Positions 26,471 through 36,033 of a stretch of DNA of 64,000 bases are shown in pieces. The notes beneath the pieces are model-generated. The model searched no databases, had not been told where the DNA came from, and saw only the letters and a program-made list of their open reading frames with translations. A program made the position numbers and the translations under genes. Positions within the stretch are counted from its first letter, which is position 1. Every line of letters starts with the position of its first letter. The stretch comes from Acidovorax sp. GW101-3H11 (GTDB lineage: Bacteria; Pseudomonadota; Gammaproteobacteria; Burkholderiales; Burkholderiaceae_C). The DNA lies in NCBI RefSeq assembly GCF_001633105.1, contig NZ_LUKZ01000025.1, positions 62,001-126,000 on the forward strand, given 5' to 3'.

Positions 26471-27178
26471 ATGACCTCGCTGGCCATCCCCACGCCCCCC
26501 ATCGGTGCGCACGCCATCACCCTGCCCTGCGGCACCGCACTGCAACTGCTGCCCCAGCGCGCCCTGTGGTGGCCCGCCGCGCACATGGTGCTGGTGGCGG
26601 ATGTGCATTTCGGCAAGGCAGCCACCTTCCGCCGCGCGGGCCAGCCGGTGCCCCATGGCACCACGGCCGACAACCTGGCGCGGCTCGACGCGGTGCTGGC
26701 TGCCACCGGCGCCGATCACCTGGTGTTTCTGGGCGACTTTCTGCACGCACGCAGCGGCGCGGCCGATGCGCTGTGGCAGCAGTTGCTGCCCTGGCGCCAG
26801 CGCCATGCCCGTGTGGCGATGACCCTGGTGCGCGGCAACCATGACCAACATGCGGGCGACCCGCCCGCCGCGCTGGCGATATCGCTGGTCAACGAGCCCT
26901 GGTTGCCCTGTGCCGATGTGCCGGTGCTGGCCTGCCACCACCCGCAGGCGGTGGCGGGCCACACGGTGCTTGCGGGGCACCTGCACCCCACGCTGCGGCT
27001 GCGCGGCCCAGGGCGGGATGCGCTGCGGGCGCCGTGCTTTGGGTGGGGCGACGGGCAGTTGGTGCTGCCTGCCTTCGGGGCCTTCACCGGCACGGCGCCC
27101 GATACGCTGCCTGCGCACTGGGCGCAGTTCGCCGTCCTGCCTGGCCGCGTGGTGGCCGTTCCAGGAAGTTTTTCATAG
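26471..27178 (+). CDS. pdeM: Ligase-associated DNA damage response endonuclease PdeM
   Basis: A 235-residue calcineurin-like phosphoesterase, the usual fourth member of the ligase-associated operon. The metal-binding motifs are all present: ADVHFGKAATFRRAG (near residue 43), GDFLHARSG, RGNHDQHAG, and GHLHPT. Family knowledge gives a metal-dependent DNA endonuclease or phosphodiesterase role in repair. It begins 5 bases after the helicase stop, so the four genes are one transcription unit running from 20.8 to 27.2 kb. Confidence 0.9.
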   Translation: MTSLAIPTPPIGAHAITLPCGTALQLLPQRALWWPAAHMVLVADVHFGKAATFRRAGQPVPHGTTADNLARLDAVLAATGADHLVFLGDFLHARSGAADALWQQLLPWRQRHARVAMTLVRGNHDQHAGDPPAALAISLVNEPWLPCADVPVLACHHPQAVAGHTVLAGHLHPTLRLRGPGRDALRAPCFGWGDGQLVLPAFGAFTGTAPDTLPAHWAQFAVLPGRVVAVPGSFS

Positions 27179-27251
27179 GGTCTGCCAGGGGGTGGCGCGC
27201 AGGCGCCCGGGCGGTCAAACTGCAGGGGGCCGCAGGGTGATTACCACTTAT

Positions 27252-27282
27252 TTGGTGAAAAAAGATGCCCCGGGCTTATGAT
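27252..27282 (+). promoter_or_regulatory. Possible promoter for isocitrate dehydrogenase
   Basis: A -35-like ttggtg (27252-27257) and a -10-like tatgat (27277-27282), spaced by 19 bases, lie in an AT-rich patch in the 242-base gap upstream of the dehydrogenase gene. The spacing is longer than ideal. Confidence 0.35.
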
Positions 27283-27420
27283 AATTTTGCATTGTGAGAT
27301 TCGATTGCAAAAACAGGGGTCCCAGACAGCCCCGAGCAAGGAGAATCAGAGAGCATCCGCGTTTGGCCCCGCTGTGACCCAGCCGGGGGCATTTACATAT
27401 TCTGTTTCGTGAGACAAGCC

Positions 27421-29655
27421 ATGACGACCCAGCAACCCACCATCATCTACACCCTGACCGACGAGGCACCCCGTCTGGCCACGGCTTCCTTTCTGCCCCT
27501 GATCCGCACGTTCGCCGCGCCTGCGGGCATCAACGTGGTGGAGTCCGACATCTCGGTGGCCGCCCGTGTGCTGGGTGAGTTCCCCGAATTCCTGAAGGAA
27601 GAGCAGCGCGCCCCCAACACCCTGGCTGAGCTGGGCAAGAAGACGCTGCAGCCCGATGCCAACATCATCAAGCTGCCCAACATCAGCGCATCTGTCTCGC
27701 AGCTCAAGGCGGCCATCGCCGAGCTGCAGTCCAAGGGCTACGCCCTGCCCGACTACCCGGACCAGCCCAAGGACGACAAAGAGAAAGACATCAAGGCCCG
27801 CTACGGCAAGTGCATCGGCTCGGCTGTGAACCCCGTGCTGCGCGAAGGCAACTCCGACCGCCGCGCGCCCAAGGCCGTGAAGGAATACGCGCGCAAGAAC
27901 CCGCACAGCATGGGTGAATGGAGCCAGGCATCGCGCAGCCACGTCTCGCACATGCACCACGGCGACTTCTACCACGGCGAAAAGTCCATGACGCTGGACC
28001 GCGCCCGTGACGTGAAGATGGAGCTGATCACCAAGAGCGGCAAGACCATCATCCTGAAGCCCAAGGTCAGCCTGCTCGATCGTGAAGTGATCGACAGCAT
28101 GTTCATGAGCAAGAAGGCGCTGCTGGAGTTCTACGAGAAGGAAATCGAAGACGCGCGCAAGACCGGCGTGATGTTCTCGCTGCACGTGAAGGCCACGATG
28201 ATGAAGGTGTCGCACCCCATCGTGTTCGGCCACTGCGTGCGCATCTTCTACAAGGACGCGTTCGCCAAACACGCCAAGACCTTTGACGAGCTGGGCGTGA
28301 ACGTGAACAACGGCATGGTCGATCTGTACAGCAAGATCGAGACGCTGCCGCAAAGCCAGCGCGACGAGATCAAGCGCGACCTGCACGCCTGCCACGAGCA
28401 CCGCCCCGAGCTGGCCATGGTGGATTCGGCCAAGGGCATCACCAACTTCCACTCGCCCAACGACATCATCGTGGACGCCTCCATGCCCGCGATGATCCGC
28501 AACAGCGGCAAGATGTGGGACGCCAACGGCCGCCTGAAGGACGTGAAGGCCGTGATGCCCGAATCGACCTTCGCCCGCATCTACCAGGAGATCATCAACT
28601 TCTGCAAATGGCACGGCGCGTTCGACCCCAAGACCATGGGCACGGTGCCCAACGTGGGCCTGATGGCCCAGCAGGCCGAGGAATACGGCAGCCACGACAA
28701 GACCTTCGAGATCGCCGAAGACGGCGTGGCCAACATCACCGACCTGGCCACCGGCGAAGTGCTGCTGAGCCAGAACGTGGAGCAAGGCGACATCTGGCGC
28801 ATGTGCCAGGTCAAGGACGCCGCGATCCGCGACTGGGTGAAGCTGGCCGTGAACCGCGCCCGCAACTCGGGCATGCCCGTGGTGTTCTGGCTCGACTCGT
28901 ACCGTCCGCACGAAAAGGAACTCATCACCAAAGTGAAGATGTACCTGCACGAGCACAACACCGTCGGCCTGGACATCCAGATCATGAGCCAGGTGCGTGC
29001 GATGCGCTACACGCTGGAGCGCGTGATCCGTGGCCTGGACACCATCAGCGCCACCGGCAACATCCTGCGCGACTACCTCACCGACCTGTTCCCCATCATG
29101 GAACTGGGCACCTCGGCCAAGATGCTGTCCATCGTGCCGCTGATGGCCGGTGGCGGCATGTACGAAACGGGCGCGGGCGGCTCGGCCCCCAAGCACGTGC
29201 AGCAGCTGGTGGAAGAAAACCACCTGCGCTGGGATTCGCTGGGTGAGTTCCTGGCGCTGGCCGTGTCGCTGGAAGACCTGGGCCAGAAGACGGGCAACGC
29301 CAAGGCCAAGATCCTGGCCCAGACGCTGGACGCCGCCACGGGCAAGCTGCTGGACAACAACAAGAACCCCTCGCCCAAGACCGGCCAGCTGGACAACCGG
29401 GGCAGCCAGTTCTACCTGGCCATGTACTGGGCCCAGGAACTGGCAGCGCAGACCAGCGATGCCGACCTGGCCGCCAAGTTTGCGCCCCTGGCCAAGCTGC
29501 TCACCGCGAACGAGCAGAAGATCGTGGACGAGCTGAACGCCGTGCAGGGCCAGCCCACCGACATCGGTGGCTACTACATGCCTGACGTCGCCAAGCTGGA
29601 CGCCGTGATGCGCCCCAGCAAGACGCTGAACGACGCGCTCAACACGGTGAAGTAA
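27421..29655 (+). CDS. Monomeric NADP-dependent isocitrate dehydrogenase
   Basis: A 744-residue monomeric-type isocitrate dehydrogenase, which oxidises isocitrate to 2-oxoglutarate and CO2 in the citric acid cycle and makes NADPH. The length and sequence are typical: [19 protein letters not shown] at the start, [20 protein letters not shown] with substrate-binding Ser/Asn/Arg, [33 protein letters not shown], and [10 protein letters not shown]. The ATG at 27421 gives the standard [11 protein letters not shown] start; an upstream GTG at 27409 would add four residues. It stands alone between a likely promoter and a terminator hairpin. Confidence 0.96.
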   Translation: MTTQQPTIIYTLTDEAPRLATASFLPLIRTFAAPAGINVVESDISVAARVLGEFPEFLKEEQRAPNTLAELGKKTLQPDANIIKLPNISASVSQLKAAIAELQSKGYALPDYPDQPKDDKEKDIKARYGKCIGSAVNPVLREGNSDRRAPKAVKEYARKNPHSMGEWSQASRSHVSHMHHGDFYHGEKSMTLDRARDVKMELITKSGKTIILKPKVSLLDREVIDSMFMSKKALLEFYEKEIEDARKTGVMFSLHVKATMMKVSHPIVFGHCVRIFYKDAFAKHAKTFDELGVNVNNGMVDLYSKIETLPQSQRDEIKRDLHACHEHRPELAMVDSAKGITNFHSPNDIIVDASMPAMIRNSGKMWDANGRLKDVKAVMPESTFARIYQEIINFCKWHGAFDPKTMGTVPNVGLMAQQAEEYGSHDKTFEIAEDGVANITDLATGEVLLSQNVEQGDIWRMCQVKDAAIRDWVKLAVNRARNSGMPVVFWLDSYRPHEKELITKVKMYLHEHNTVGLDIQIMSQVRAMRYTLERVIRGLDTISATGNILRDYLTDLFPIMELGTSAKMLSIVPLMAGGGMYETGAGGSAPKHVQQLVEENHLRWDSLGEFLALAVSLEDLGQKTGNAKAKILAQTLDAATGKLLDNNKNPSPKTGQLDNRGSQFYLAMYWAQELAAQTSDADLAAKFAPLAKLLTANEQKIVDELNAVQGQPTDIGGYYMPDVAKLDAVMRPSKTLNDALNTVK

Positions 29656-29762
29656 GCGGCGGCGTGAGCCGCCGGGTTGCTGAGCGCCTGCGCTTGCGGG
29701 AGGCGCCCAGCACCTGCGCAGAGGGTGCGCTGGTGGTTTTCAGGCATCAGAAAGGCCTCCAC

Positions 29763-29806
29763 CGCGCGACCACATTGTCTTTACAGCTATACATTTAATA
29801 GCAATC
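29763..29806 (-). repeat. AT-rich gene-end repeat, copy 4 (partial)
   Basis: Contains agctatacatttaatagcaatc, the AT-rich end of the dispersed family, about 130 bases after the isocitrate dehydrogenase stop and directly before the terminator hairpin. The other end of the element is not clear. Confidence 0.4.
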
Positions 29807-29807
29807 A

Positions 29808-29843
29808 AAAAAAGGGCCCTGCCGCAACGCGGGGCCCTTTTGT
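29808..29843. terminator. Terminator hairpin after isocitrate dehydrogenase
   Basis: Perfect arms aaagggccc (29811-29819) and gggcccttt (29832-29840) with a 12-base loop, followed by ttgtttt on the plus strand and preceded by aaaaaa. It can therefore stop transcription from both sides and lies between the convergent dehydrogenase and hydrolase genes. Confidence 0.85.
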
Positions 29844-29910
29844 TTTGGGTGGCACCGGCGGGGTCGTTGGGGCCGTTGGGGCCACCGGTCGGCCCTTCCA
29901 GCCTGTGGCG

Positions 29911-31323
29911 TCACGGCCGGTCGCGGTCCACCACCCGGCTGGCCAGCGGTGCAGGCACATAGGCAGGCAAGAAGGCGCAGCCCTTGCCAAACTCGGCCTC
30001 GTAGGCCGGGCATTGCTGGGCGATGCCTGCGGGCGTGGGTTTGGCGCCCTCCCCTTCATTTACCCAGCGCAGCAGCGCCGCCATCAGCGTGGGATAGGTG
30101 GGATCACTCAGGTAGCTGTGGCCGCTGTGGCGCGTGAAGGTCTGCACCAGCCGCGCGCCGCTGCCCGCCTTGTCCATCGTGGCCTTGAACTGCGCGTCCA
30201 GCTCGACAAAGGCCGTGGGGTCGTCCACGCCCTTCACGGTGAGCACGGGCACGGGGATCTGGCCGGTCGGGTCCGTGTCTGCGGCAAAACGCGCCACGGC
30301 CTGCGGGTCGGCGCGGTAGCGCAGCACGCCCGCATTGAGCGCCACATCATCCGGCGAGCCCTTGTAGACCGCACCCACATTGCCAAACGGGCTCGCGCCC
30401 CCGGTGCGGTGCTGCACCACGTCGCGGTAGTGGAAGGTCGCCCAGTTCATGTGGCCCGGGATGGAGCTGGCCGGAATGCGCAGCACATCCACCAGCGTCT
30501 GCACCTTGCGCTGCTGCTCGGGCGTGCGCTCGGCTGCGGGCTTGTTCAGCGCCAGGCATTCGTTCAGGCGCGCCGCCAGGTCGGCCTGGGTCATCGCGGC
30601 ATCGCGCGGCAGGCCGGTGTTGAGCGGGTACTGCGCCTCGGTAGGCCGGGGGTGGTTGTGGCAGAGGTACTGGTAGACCACGCGCAGGTCGGTGCGCACG
30701 TCGTACGAGCGGCTGCCGCCCGCGAGCACGCCGCTGGTGAGCAGCACGGCGTCGTACGGGCGCTTGCCATCGGCCGTGCGTTGGAACATCTCGGCCCCCT
30801 TGGCCGCCACGCTGGCGCCCCACGACTGGCCGTGCAGGATGGTGCGCTGGGGCTTGGCCACGTGCTGCACAAAGATCTGCCGCAGGCGCTCGGTGTCCTC
30901 GGCCGCTGCACGCACCTCCACGCCGCCCTGGCGGAAGGTGCTGCCCGCCCAGGCATACCCCGCGCGGACCATGATGGACCAGCGCTCCAGGTCTTCCACC
31001 GCGCGCTCGGCCTTGGGCGCACCCAGCGTGGGCCCGCCGTGCGCGTGCAGCACCAGGTGGCCGTTCCACTTCTGCGGGATGGCGGTGAGGTAGTAGGCCC
31101 CAGCCGAGTCCCGGCCCGCCAGGCAGCGGGCGATGGGCGCCACATCCTTGGGGCAGGCTGCCGCCACGGGTGCTGCCTCGGCCGTGGCGGCAGGCGGGGG
31201 GGTGGTGGCCATGGGTGCGCAGGCCGCCATCGCCAGGCAGGCCAGGCCCGCCAGGGCCCAGCGCGGCCCCCGGGGCAAAAGAGGCAAAAGGGGTGGCAGG
31301 GAATGGGGCTGCGGTGCAGTCAT
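29911..31323 (-). CDS. Secreted or lipid-anchored alpha/beta hydrolase
   Basis: A 470-residue exported hydrolase. The N-terminal hydrophobic stretch WALAGLACLAMAAC could be a lipoprotein signal with Cys35 as anchor, although Met at -3 is atypical. The fold is shown by HLVLHAHGGPTLG (oxyanion region), the nucleophile elbow ILHGQSWGASVAAK, an acid in LTVKGVDDPTAF, and the catalytic histidine in FTRHSGHSYL. Ester or peptide bonds are the likely target; substrate unknown. The ATG at 31323 follows caggaga. It is divergent from a LysR gene 150 bases away, which probably regulates it. Confidence 0.82.
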   Translation of the reverse strand: MTAPQPHSLPPLLPLLPRGPRWALAGLACLAMAACAPMATTPPPAATAEAAPVAAACPKDVAPIARCLAGRDSAGAYYLTAIPQKWNGHLVLHAHGGPTLGAPKAERAVEDLERWSIMVRAGYAWAGSTFRQGGVEVRAAAEDTERLRQIFVQHVAKPQRTILHGQSWGASVAAKGAEMFQRTADGKRPYDAVLLTSGVLAGGSRSYDVRTDLRVVYQYLCHNHPRPTEAQYPLNTGLPRDAAMTQADLAARLNECLALNKPAAERTPEQQRKVQTLVDVLRIPASSIPGHMNWATFHYRDVVQHRTGGASPFGNVGAVYKGSPDDVALNAGVLRYRADPQAVARFAADTDPTGQIPVPVLTVKGVDDPTAFVELDAQFKATMDKAGSGARLVQTFTRHSGHSYLSDPTYPTLMAALLRWVNEGEGAKPTPAGIAQQCPAYEAEFGKGCAFLPAYVPAPLASRVVDRDRP

Positions 31324-31473
31324 GGCGGGGTGTCTCCTGAAAAGTTCTTGGGGGCGCATGGCCGGATGCCGCTGCATCGTAGAAACCGGCTCTCAATACG
31401 TCAAATAGGCAAAATTGGCCCTGGCGATACGATTTACATATGACTACTTTCCCAGCCACCCGCAGGCACTGAC

Positions 31474-32433
31474 ATGGACATCCGCCAGTTGCGCTACTTT
31501 CTGGCCGTGGCCGAGGCCGGGCACATGACCCACGCGGCCGAGCTGCTGGGCATGGCCCAGCCGCCGCTCAGCCAGCAGATCAAGCTGCTTGAAAACACGG
31601 TGGGCATGGCTTTGTTCAAGCGCCATGCCAAGGGCGTGACACTGACCGAAGCGGGCCGCGCACTACAAGCTGACGCCACGCGCCTGGTGCACGACTTCGA
31701 CGCGCTGCAAAGCCGCATGCAGCTGCTGGCCGAAGGCAAGACCGGTCGGCTTGTGATCGCCTTCACCAGCTCAGCCGCCGCCCATGAATTCACCCCGTTT
31801 GCGCTGCGGGAGTGCCGCGCGCGCCACCCCGGCCTGGTGCTGGAGATTGGCGAGAACAACGCGGCCGAGATCACCGAGGCCGTGGCCGATGGCCGCCTGC
31901 ACTGTGGCCTGCTGCGCGTGCCCGTGGCACGGCCTGCGGGCCTGGTGTTCGAGACCCTGCAGCACGAGCCTGCCATGGTGGCCCTGCCCATCGACCACCC
32001 GCTGGCGCAGCGCCAGCGGCGCGGCAAACCGCTGCCCATCCAGATCACCGACCTGGAGGGCGAGCCCATGATCCTGGTGCGCCGCCCGGGCGCGCCGGGC
32101 CTGTATGCCAACCTGCTGGCGCTGTGTGTCGAGCAGGGCGTGCGCCCCCGCGTGGTGGCCGAGGTGGCGCGCATGCTGACCAACCTGAACCTGGTGGCGG
32201 CAGGCACGGGCATTTCGGTGGTGCCGTCGTCCATGCTGGGCGTGCACCGGCATGCGATTGCCTACCGGCCGCTGGTGGATGGCGGGCGGCTGGATGTGCC
32301 GCTCACCCTGGTCTACCGTGCGGACGACAACGTGGGCCCCACGGCCACGTTCACCACCCTGCTGCGCACGCTGGCGGACGAACCCCACCCGGCGATGGCC
32401 ACGGAGCCCCCACAAAAAAAGGCTGCCCGGTAG
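31474..32433 (+). CDS. LysR-family transcriptional regulator
   Basis: A 319-residue LysR regulator. The N-terminal winged helix reads MDIRQLRYFLAVAEAGHMTHAAELLGMAQPPLSQQIKLLE, then the effector domain with GRLVIAFTSSAAAHEFTPFAL, and GTGISVVPSSM near the C-terminus. It resembles the BenM/CatM-like subgroup in this last motif. It is divergent from the exported hydrolase gene, the classic LysR arrangement. The last 12 codons, rich in Lys and Ala, overlap the start of a terminator hairpin. Confidence 0.92.
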   Translation: MDIRQLRYFLAVAEAGHMTHAAELLGMAQPPLSQQIKLLENTVGMALFKRHAKGVTLTEAGRALQADATRLVHDFDALQSRMQLLAEGKTGRLVIAFTSSAAAHEFTPFALRECRARHPGLVLEIGENNAAEITEAVADGRLHCGLLRVPVARPAGLVFETLQHEPAMVALPIDHPLAQRQRRGKPLPIQITDLEGEPMILVRRPGAPGLYANLLALCVEQGVRPRVVAEVARMLTNLNLVAAGTGISVVPSSMLGVHRHAIAYRPLVDGGRLDVPLTLVYRADDNVGPTATFTTLLRTLADEPHPAMATEPPQKKAAR

Positions 32434-32454
32434 TCCACCCGGCAGCCTCTTTAT
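32412..32454. terminator. Bidirectional terminator between LysR and ggt genes
   Basis: Arms aggctgcc (32420-32427) and ggcagcct (32441-32448), preceded by seven A and followed by cttta. It lies between the convergent LysR and gamma-glutamyltransferase genes and includes the LysR stop codon. Confidence 0.8.
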
Positions 32455-32516
32455 GTATCGGCGCCGCACCGGTTCGGGTGCAGCAGCCGATCACCACAAC
32501 ATCACCACAGCGCGGG

Positions 32517-34394
32517 TCAGTTGTTGCCCTGCGCAATCCCCTCACGGCGGGGATCGGCGCCACCGGCATAGGTGCCCGCGCCCGGGTTGCGCGCCAGCAG
32601 GCCCACATTGCCGTTGGACCGCACGCCGTTGAACACCGCGCCATGCAGGCCGCTGGTGAAGGTGTCGGTCTGCGCCACGGTGTGGCCGCGCGCCTTCAGG
32701 CCATCGCGGATGGCGGCGGTGTCGATCACCGAGCCCTTTTCGATGGAGGTGGTGGCATTGGTCTGCGCGCCGAAGTTAGGCAGGTTGATGGCCTGCTGCA
32801 CGTTCAAGCCCCAGTCGGTCATGCCCAGGATGGTCTTGGTGGTGTACTGGATGATGGCGCTGCCGCCGGGCGAGCCGACCACACCTTCCAGGTCACCCGT
32901 GGCGGCGTTGAAGACGATGGTGGGCGCCATGGAGCTGCGCGGGCGCTTGCCAGGCTGCACGCTGTTGGCAATGGGGTTGCCCGCCGCATCGGTGGCCGTG
33001 AACGAGAAGTCGGTGAGCTGGTTGTTCAGCAGGAAGCCGCGCACCATCTGCAGGCTGCCAAAGCCGTTCTCGATCGTGGTCGTCATGGACACCGCATTGC
33101 CTGCGCTGTCGATGATGGACAGGTGGGTGGTCGATGGCAGGGCCAGCGAGTTGTCCCGCCCCTTGGCGCCACTCACACCCGGTGGTGTGCCCGCCACGGG
33201 CGTGCCGATGCTCTTGCTCAGGCTGATGAGCTTGGCGCGCTCCTTGAGGTAGTCGGCGTTGATGAGGCCGGCCTGGGGCACGCTCACGAAGTCGGGGTCG
33301 GCCACATACAGCGCGCGGTCGGCATAGGCCAGGCGGTAGGCCTCGGACACCAGGTGCACCGAATCCAGCGTGTTGGGCTTCATGGCCGCCAGGTCAAAGC
33401 CCTGCAGCAACCCCAGTGTCTGCAGCACCGCAATGCCGCCCGAGCTGGGCGCGGGCATGCCACACACGCGGTACAACACGCGGTAGACGCCACACACGGG
33501 CTCGCGCACCTTGGGGGTGTAGCCGCTCAGGTCATCGAGCGCGAGCTTGCCGGGGTTGGTGGGATGGCTGCTGACCTTGGCCACGATGTCCTTGGCAATG
33601 TCGCCCTTGTAGAACGCGTCGGCACCGCCCGCTGCAATGGCCCGGAGGGTGGCCGCAAGTTCGGGGTTCTTGAGCAAGGTGCCCGCCGCCTTGGCCGTGC
33701 CGTCGGCGTTGAGGAAGTAGCTCGCGCCGGGCTCGCCCTGGGCCTTGATGCGCGCGGCCGATCCGGCAATCGACACGCTCATGCGCGGCGAGATCGCAAA
33801 GCCGTTTTCACTGAGCTGGATGGCGGGCTCGAACAGGTCCTTCCACGGCAGCTTACCGTGGGCCTTGTGTGCGGCTTCGAGCATGCGCAGCACGCCCGGC
33901 GTGCCCACCGACAGGCCGCCATCCACCGCCGCCAGAAACGCCAGCGGCTTGCCATCGGCGCCAATGAACAGGTTGGGCGTGGCGGCCTTGGGCGCGGTCT
34001 CGCGGCCGTCGTAGGCCAGCAGCTTGTTGGCGCCCTTGTCAAAGTGCAGCATGAAGGCACCGCCGCCAATGCCCGACGACTGCGGCTCCACCAGGTTCAG
34101 CACCATCTGCACGGCAATCGCAGCATCGGTGGCCGTGCCGCCCTTGGCCAGGATGTCCACGCCCGCCTTCACCGCCAGCGGGTTGGCAGCCGCCACCATG
34201 TCCTTGTTGGCGTAGCTGATGGTCTTGGGCGTGTAGCCCGAGGGAGGCTCGGGCGGCACGTACTGCTCGACGGGTTCGGGGGTGGCCACCGGCGTGGTGG
34301 GACCATCGCTGCCGCCACAGGCCGCCAGCACCGCCAGTGCGGCGATGCTCAGGCCCAGGGCATAGGGTTTGCGTCGGAAAACAGAAGCCGTCAT
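32517..34394 (-). CDS. ggt: Gamma-glutamyltransferase, predicted lipoprotein
   Basis: A 625-residue gamma-glutamyltransferase, which cleaves glutathione and other gamma-glutamyl compounds in the envelope and matures by self-cleavage. The nucleophile threonine is in LPSTTHLSIID; other family segments are GGTATDAAIAVQMVLNLVEPQSSGIGGGAFML, PAPSSGGIAVLQ, RPRSSMAPTIVF and GSPGGSAIIQYT. The N-terminus has a clear lipobox LAAC with Cys26, followed by GGSDGP and a Pro-rich linker, so the enzyme should be lipid-anchored. This is less common than a plain signal peptide. It is divergent from an Lrp-type regulator. Confidence 0.94.
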   Translation of the reverse strand: MTASVFRRKPYALGLSIAALAVLAACGGSDGPTTPVATPEPVEQYVPPEPPSGYTPKTISYANKDMVAAANPLAVKAGVDILAKGGTATDAAIAVQMVLNLVEPQSSGIGGGAFMLHFDKGANKLLAYDGRETAPKAATPNLFIGADGKPLAFLAAVDGGLSVGTPGVLRMLEAAHKAHGKLPWKDLFEPAIQLSENGFAISPRMSVSIAGSAARIKAQGEPGASYFLNADGTAKAAGTLLKNPELAATLRAIAAGGADAFYKGDIAKDIVAKVSSHPTNPGKLALDDLSGYTPKVREPVCGVYRVLYRVCGMPAPSSGGIAVLQTLGLLQGFDLAAMKPNTLDSVHLVSEAYRLAYADRALYVADPDFVSVPQAGLINADYLKERAKLISLSKSIGTPVAGTPPGVSGAKGRDNSLALPSTTHLSIIDSAGNAVSMTTTIENGFGSLQMVRGFLLNNQLTDFSFTATDAAGNPIANSVQPGKRPRSSMAPTIVFNAATGDLEGVVGSPGGSAIIQYTTKTILGMTDWGLNVQQAINLPNFGAQTNATTSIEKGSVIDTAAIRDGLKARGHTVAQTDTFTSGLHGAVFNGVRSNGNVGLLARNPGAGTYAGGADPRREGIAQGNN

Positions 34395-34611
34395 GGATAA
34401 AGTCCTTGGAAGAAAAGGAAGGGAAGGGGAACACGGGCCATCGGGCAAAAAACACGCTGCACCACGGTGGATGCAGGCCCCGGAGCTGCAGGCACAGACC
34501 GCAGATTCCGTGCCAGAAACGCCCGTCCAGTATGTGACACGGGCATGAAAATCATTTTGCTTTTATGCCCCGTATATCGCCAAATACGAGAAACGATTTT
34601 TCTTATTTGCC

Positions 34612-35085
34612 GTGAAACAGAATCTGGATTCCATTGACCGCCAGCTGCTGGCGATGCTGCAGCAAAACGCCGAGACGCCGCTGGCCGAACTGGCCGATGC
34701 CGTGCACCTTTCCAACACGCCCTGCTGGCGGCGCATCCAGTGGCTGCGAGAAAAAGGCTACATCACCCGCCACGTGGCCCTGGTGGACCCGCGCAAGGTG
34801 AATGTGGGCGTGACGGTGTTTGTGGCCGTGAAAACCAGCCAGCACCACCAGCAGTGGTTCGACACCCTGCGCGACGTGGTGATGGGCATCCCCGAGATCG
34901 TCGAGTTCTACCGCATGAGCGGCGATGTGGACTACCTGCTGCGCGTGGTGGTGCCCGACATCCGCGCCTACGACGCGGTCTACAAGCGGCTCACGCAGGC
35001 GGTGGCGCTGTCGGATGTGAGTTCGAGTTTTGCGATGGAAGAGATCAAGTTCACTACCGCACTGCCGCTGAACTACGCGCAGTAG
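34612..35085 (+). CDS. Lrp/AsnC-family regulator
   Basis: A 157-residue Lrp/AsnC protein. The N-terminal helix-turn-helix reads LDSIDRQLLAMLQQNAETPLAELADAVHLSNTPCWRRIQWLREKGYI, and the C-terminal RAM domain contains VVMGIPEIVEFYRMSGDVDYLLRVVVPD, the amino acid-binding signature. The start is a GTG. It is divergent from gamma-glutamyltransferase across a 217-base, AT-richer gap, so control of that gene by an amino acid or glutathione breakdown product is plausible. Confidence 0.92.
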   Translation: MKQNLDSIDRQLLAMLQQNAETPLAELADAVHLSNTPCWRRIQWLREKGYITRHVALVDPRKVNVGVTVFVAVKTSQHHQQWFDTLRDVVMGIPEIVEFYRMSGDVDYLLRVVVPDIRAYDAVYKRLTQAVALSDVSSSFAMEEIKFTTALPLNYAQ

Positions 35086-35120
35086 CCGCCCCGGGGTGGC
35101 CACCTGCGCGATGGCTCAGA

Positions 35121-35633
35121 TCAATACTGGCCCATGTAGTCGCGCTTGCCCAGCTCCACGCCGTTGTGCCGCGCAATGGCGTAGGTCGCGTTCACGTGGA
35201 AGAAGAACTGCGGCAGGCCGTAGTGCAGCAGGTAGTGTTCGCCCACAAACTGCTTTTCGCGCGGCGTGCCGGGCTGGATGGTGATGGGGCGCGTGGCGGC
35301 ATCGGCAAACGCGGCCTGCGGCAGGCCTTCGATGAAAGCCAGCACGGTGGTGATGCGTTCGTTCAGATCGGCAAAACCGGGGCGCTCAGCGTCGGGGAAG
35401 GACGGCACCTCCACCCCGGCCAGGCGCGCGGCCACGCCCTTGGCGAAGTCGCAGGCAATCAGCACCTGGCGCGCCAGAGGGAACATGTCGGGGAACAGCC
35501 GCGCCTGCAGCAAGGCGTCGGGCTCGATCTTGCGCGCCGTGGCATGGGCCTCGGTCTTGGCGAGCACGTCTTTCAGGGAGCCCAGCATCTGGCGGAAGAC
35601 GGGGATGCTGGCGTTGTAGATGGGCGAGGTCAT
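35121..35633 (-). CDS. DUF1993-family protein
   Basis: A 170-residue cytoplasmic protein of the DUF1993 family: IYNASIPVFRQMLGSLKDVLAKTEAHA, LLQARLFPDMFPLARQVLIACDFAKG and the C-terminal HYLLHYGLPQFFFHVNATYAIARHNGVELGKRDYMG are all typical. The fold is a helical bundle of the DinB type. No reaction is known for the family. The ATG at 35633 gives the usual length. Confidence 0.82.
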   Translation of the reverse strand: MTSPIYNASIPVFRQMLGSLKDVLAKTEAHATARKIEPDALLQARLFPDMFPLARQVLIACDFAKGVAARLAGVEVPSFPDAERPGFADLNERITTVLAFIEGLPQAAFADAATRPITIQPGTPREKQFVGEHYLLHYGLPQFFFHVNATYAIARHNGVELGKRDYMGQY

Positions 35634-35731
35634 GGGGGGGTCCTGGAAGTGGTGTGAGGCAGCAGCGAGGGGGCCTTGGCCCCCGTCGGGCCGCATTGCA
35701 ACACACCCAACCCAGGCTTGCAGCAGAAAGG

Positions 35732-35971
35732 TCAAGCAGGCCGCGACTGGGCCAGTGCAATGGCCGCCTGAATGGCGGCACGGGCCTGGGGACTGTTCTT
35801 CCAGCAGGTGGAGCCCACCATGGCCGAGGCCGTGGACACAATGTCCAGGGCATTGGCCTTGGCCAGATGCGCCAGCGATTCAAAGCCCATCTGTTCCAGC
35901 CGGGCGACGACGGTCGGTCCCACGCCCTTCACATTGAGCAGGGCGCGGCGTTCTTCTATAGGAAATGGCAT
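35732..35971 (-). CDS. Small helix-hairpin-helix protein
   Basis: A 79-residue protein. LLNVKGVGPTVVARLEQMGFESLAHLAKANALDIV is a helix-hairpin-helix of the kind found in TfoX C-terminal and similar DNA-binding modules, with the hairpin GVG. It is followed by a short helical end (ARAAIQAAIALA). DNA binding is likely by fold, but no role is known. The start ATG at 35971 is the only one that gives a compact protein beginning MPFPIEERRALL. Confidence 0.75.
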   Translation of the reverse strand: MPFPIEERRALLNVKGVGPTVVARLEQMGFESLAHLAKANALDIVSTASAMVGSTCWKNSPQARAAIQAAIALAQSRPA

Positions 35972-36033
35972 GGTCCGAGTATGCGGGAGCCAGGCCACCC
36001 CGGCGGGCGTACCCGCCGAGCGCCCAGCGCCCC

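Noticed and set aside
27346-29223. Minus-strand open frame of about 625 codons opposite isocitrate dehydrogenase
   Set aside because: His/Val/Gly-rich antisense shadow of a well-conserved enzyme gene.
31812-34400. Plus-strand open frame of about 860 codons over the LysR and gamma-glutamyltransferase genes
   Set aside because: It overlaps two clear genes in the wrong frame or strand and has repetitive Arg/Gly/His composition.
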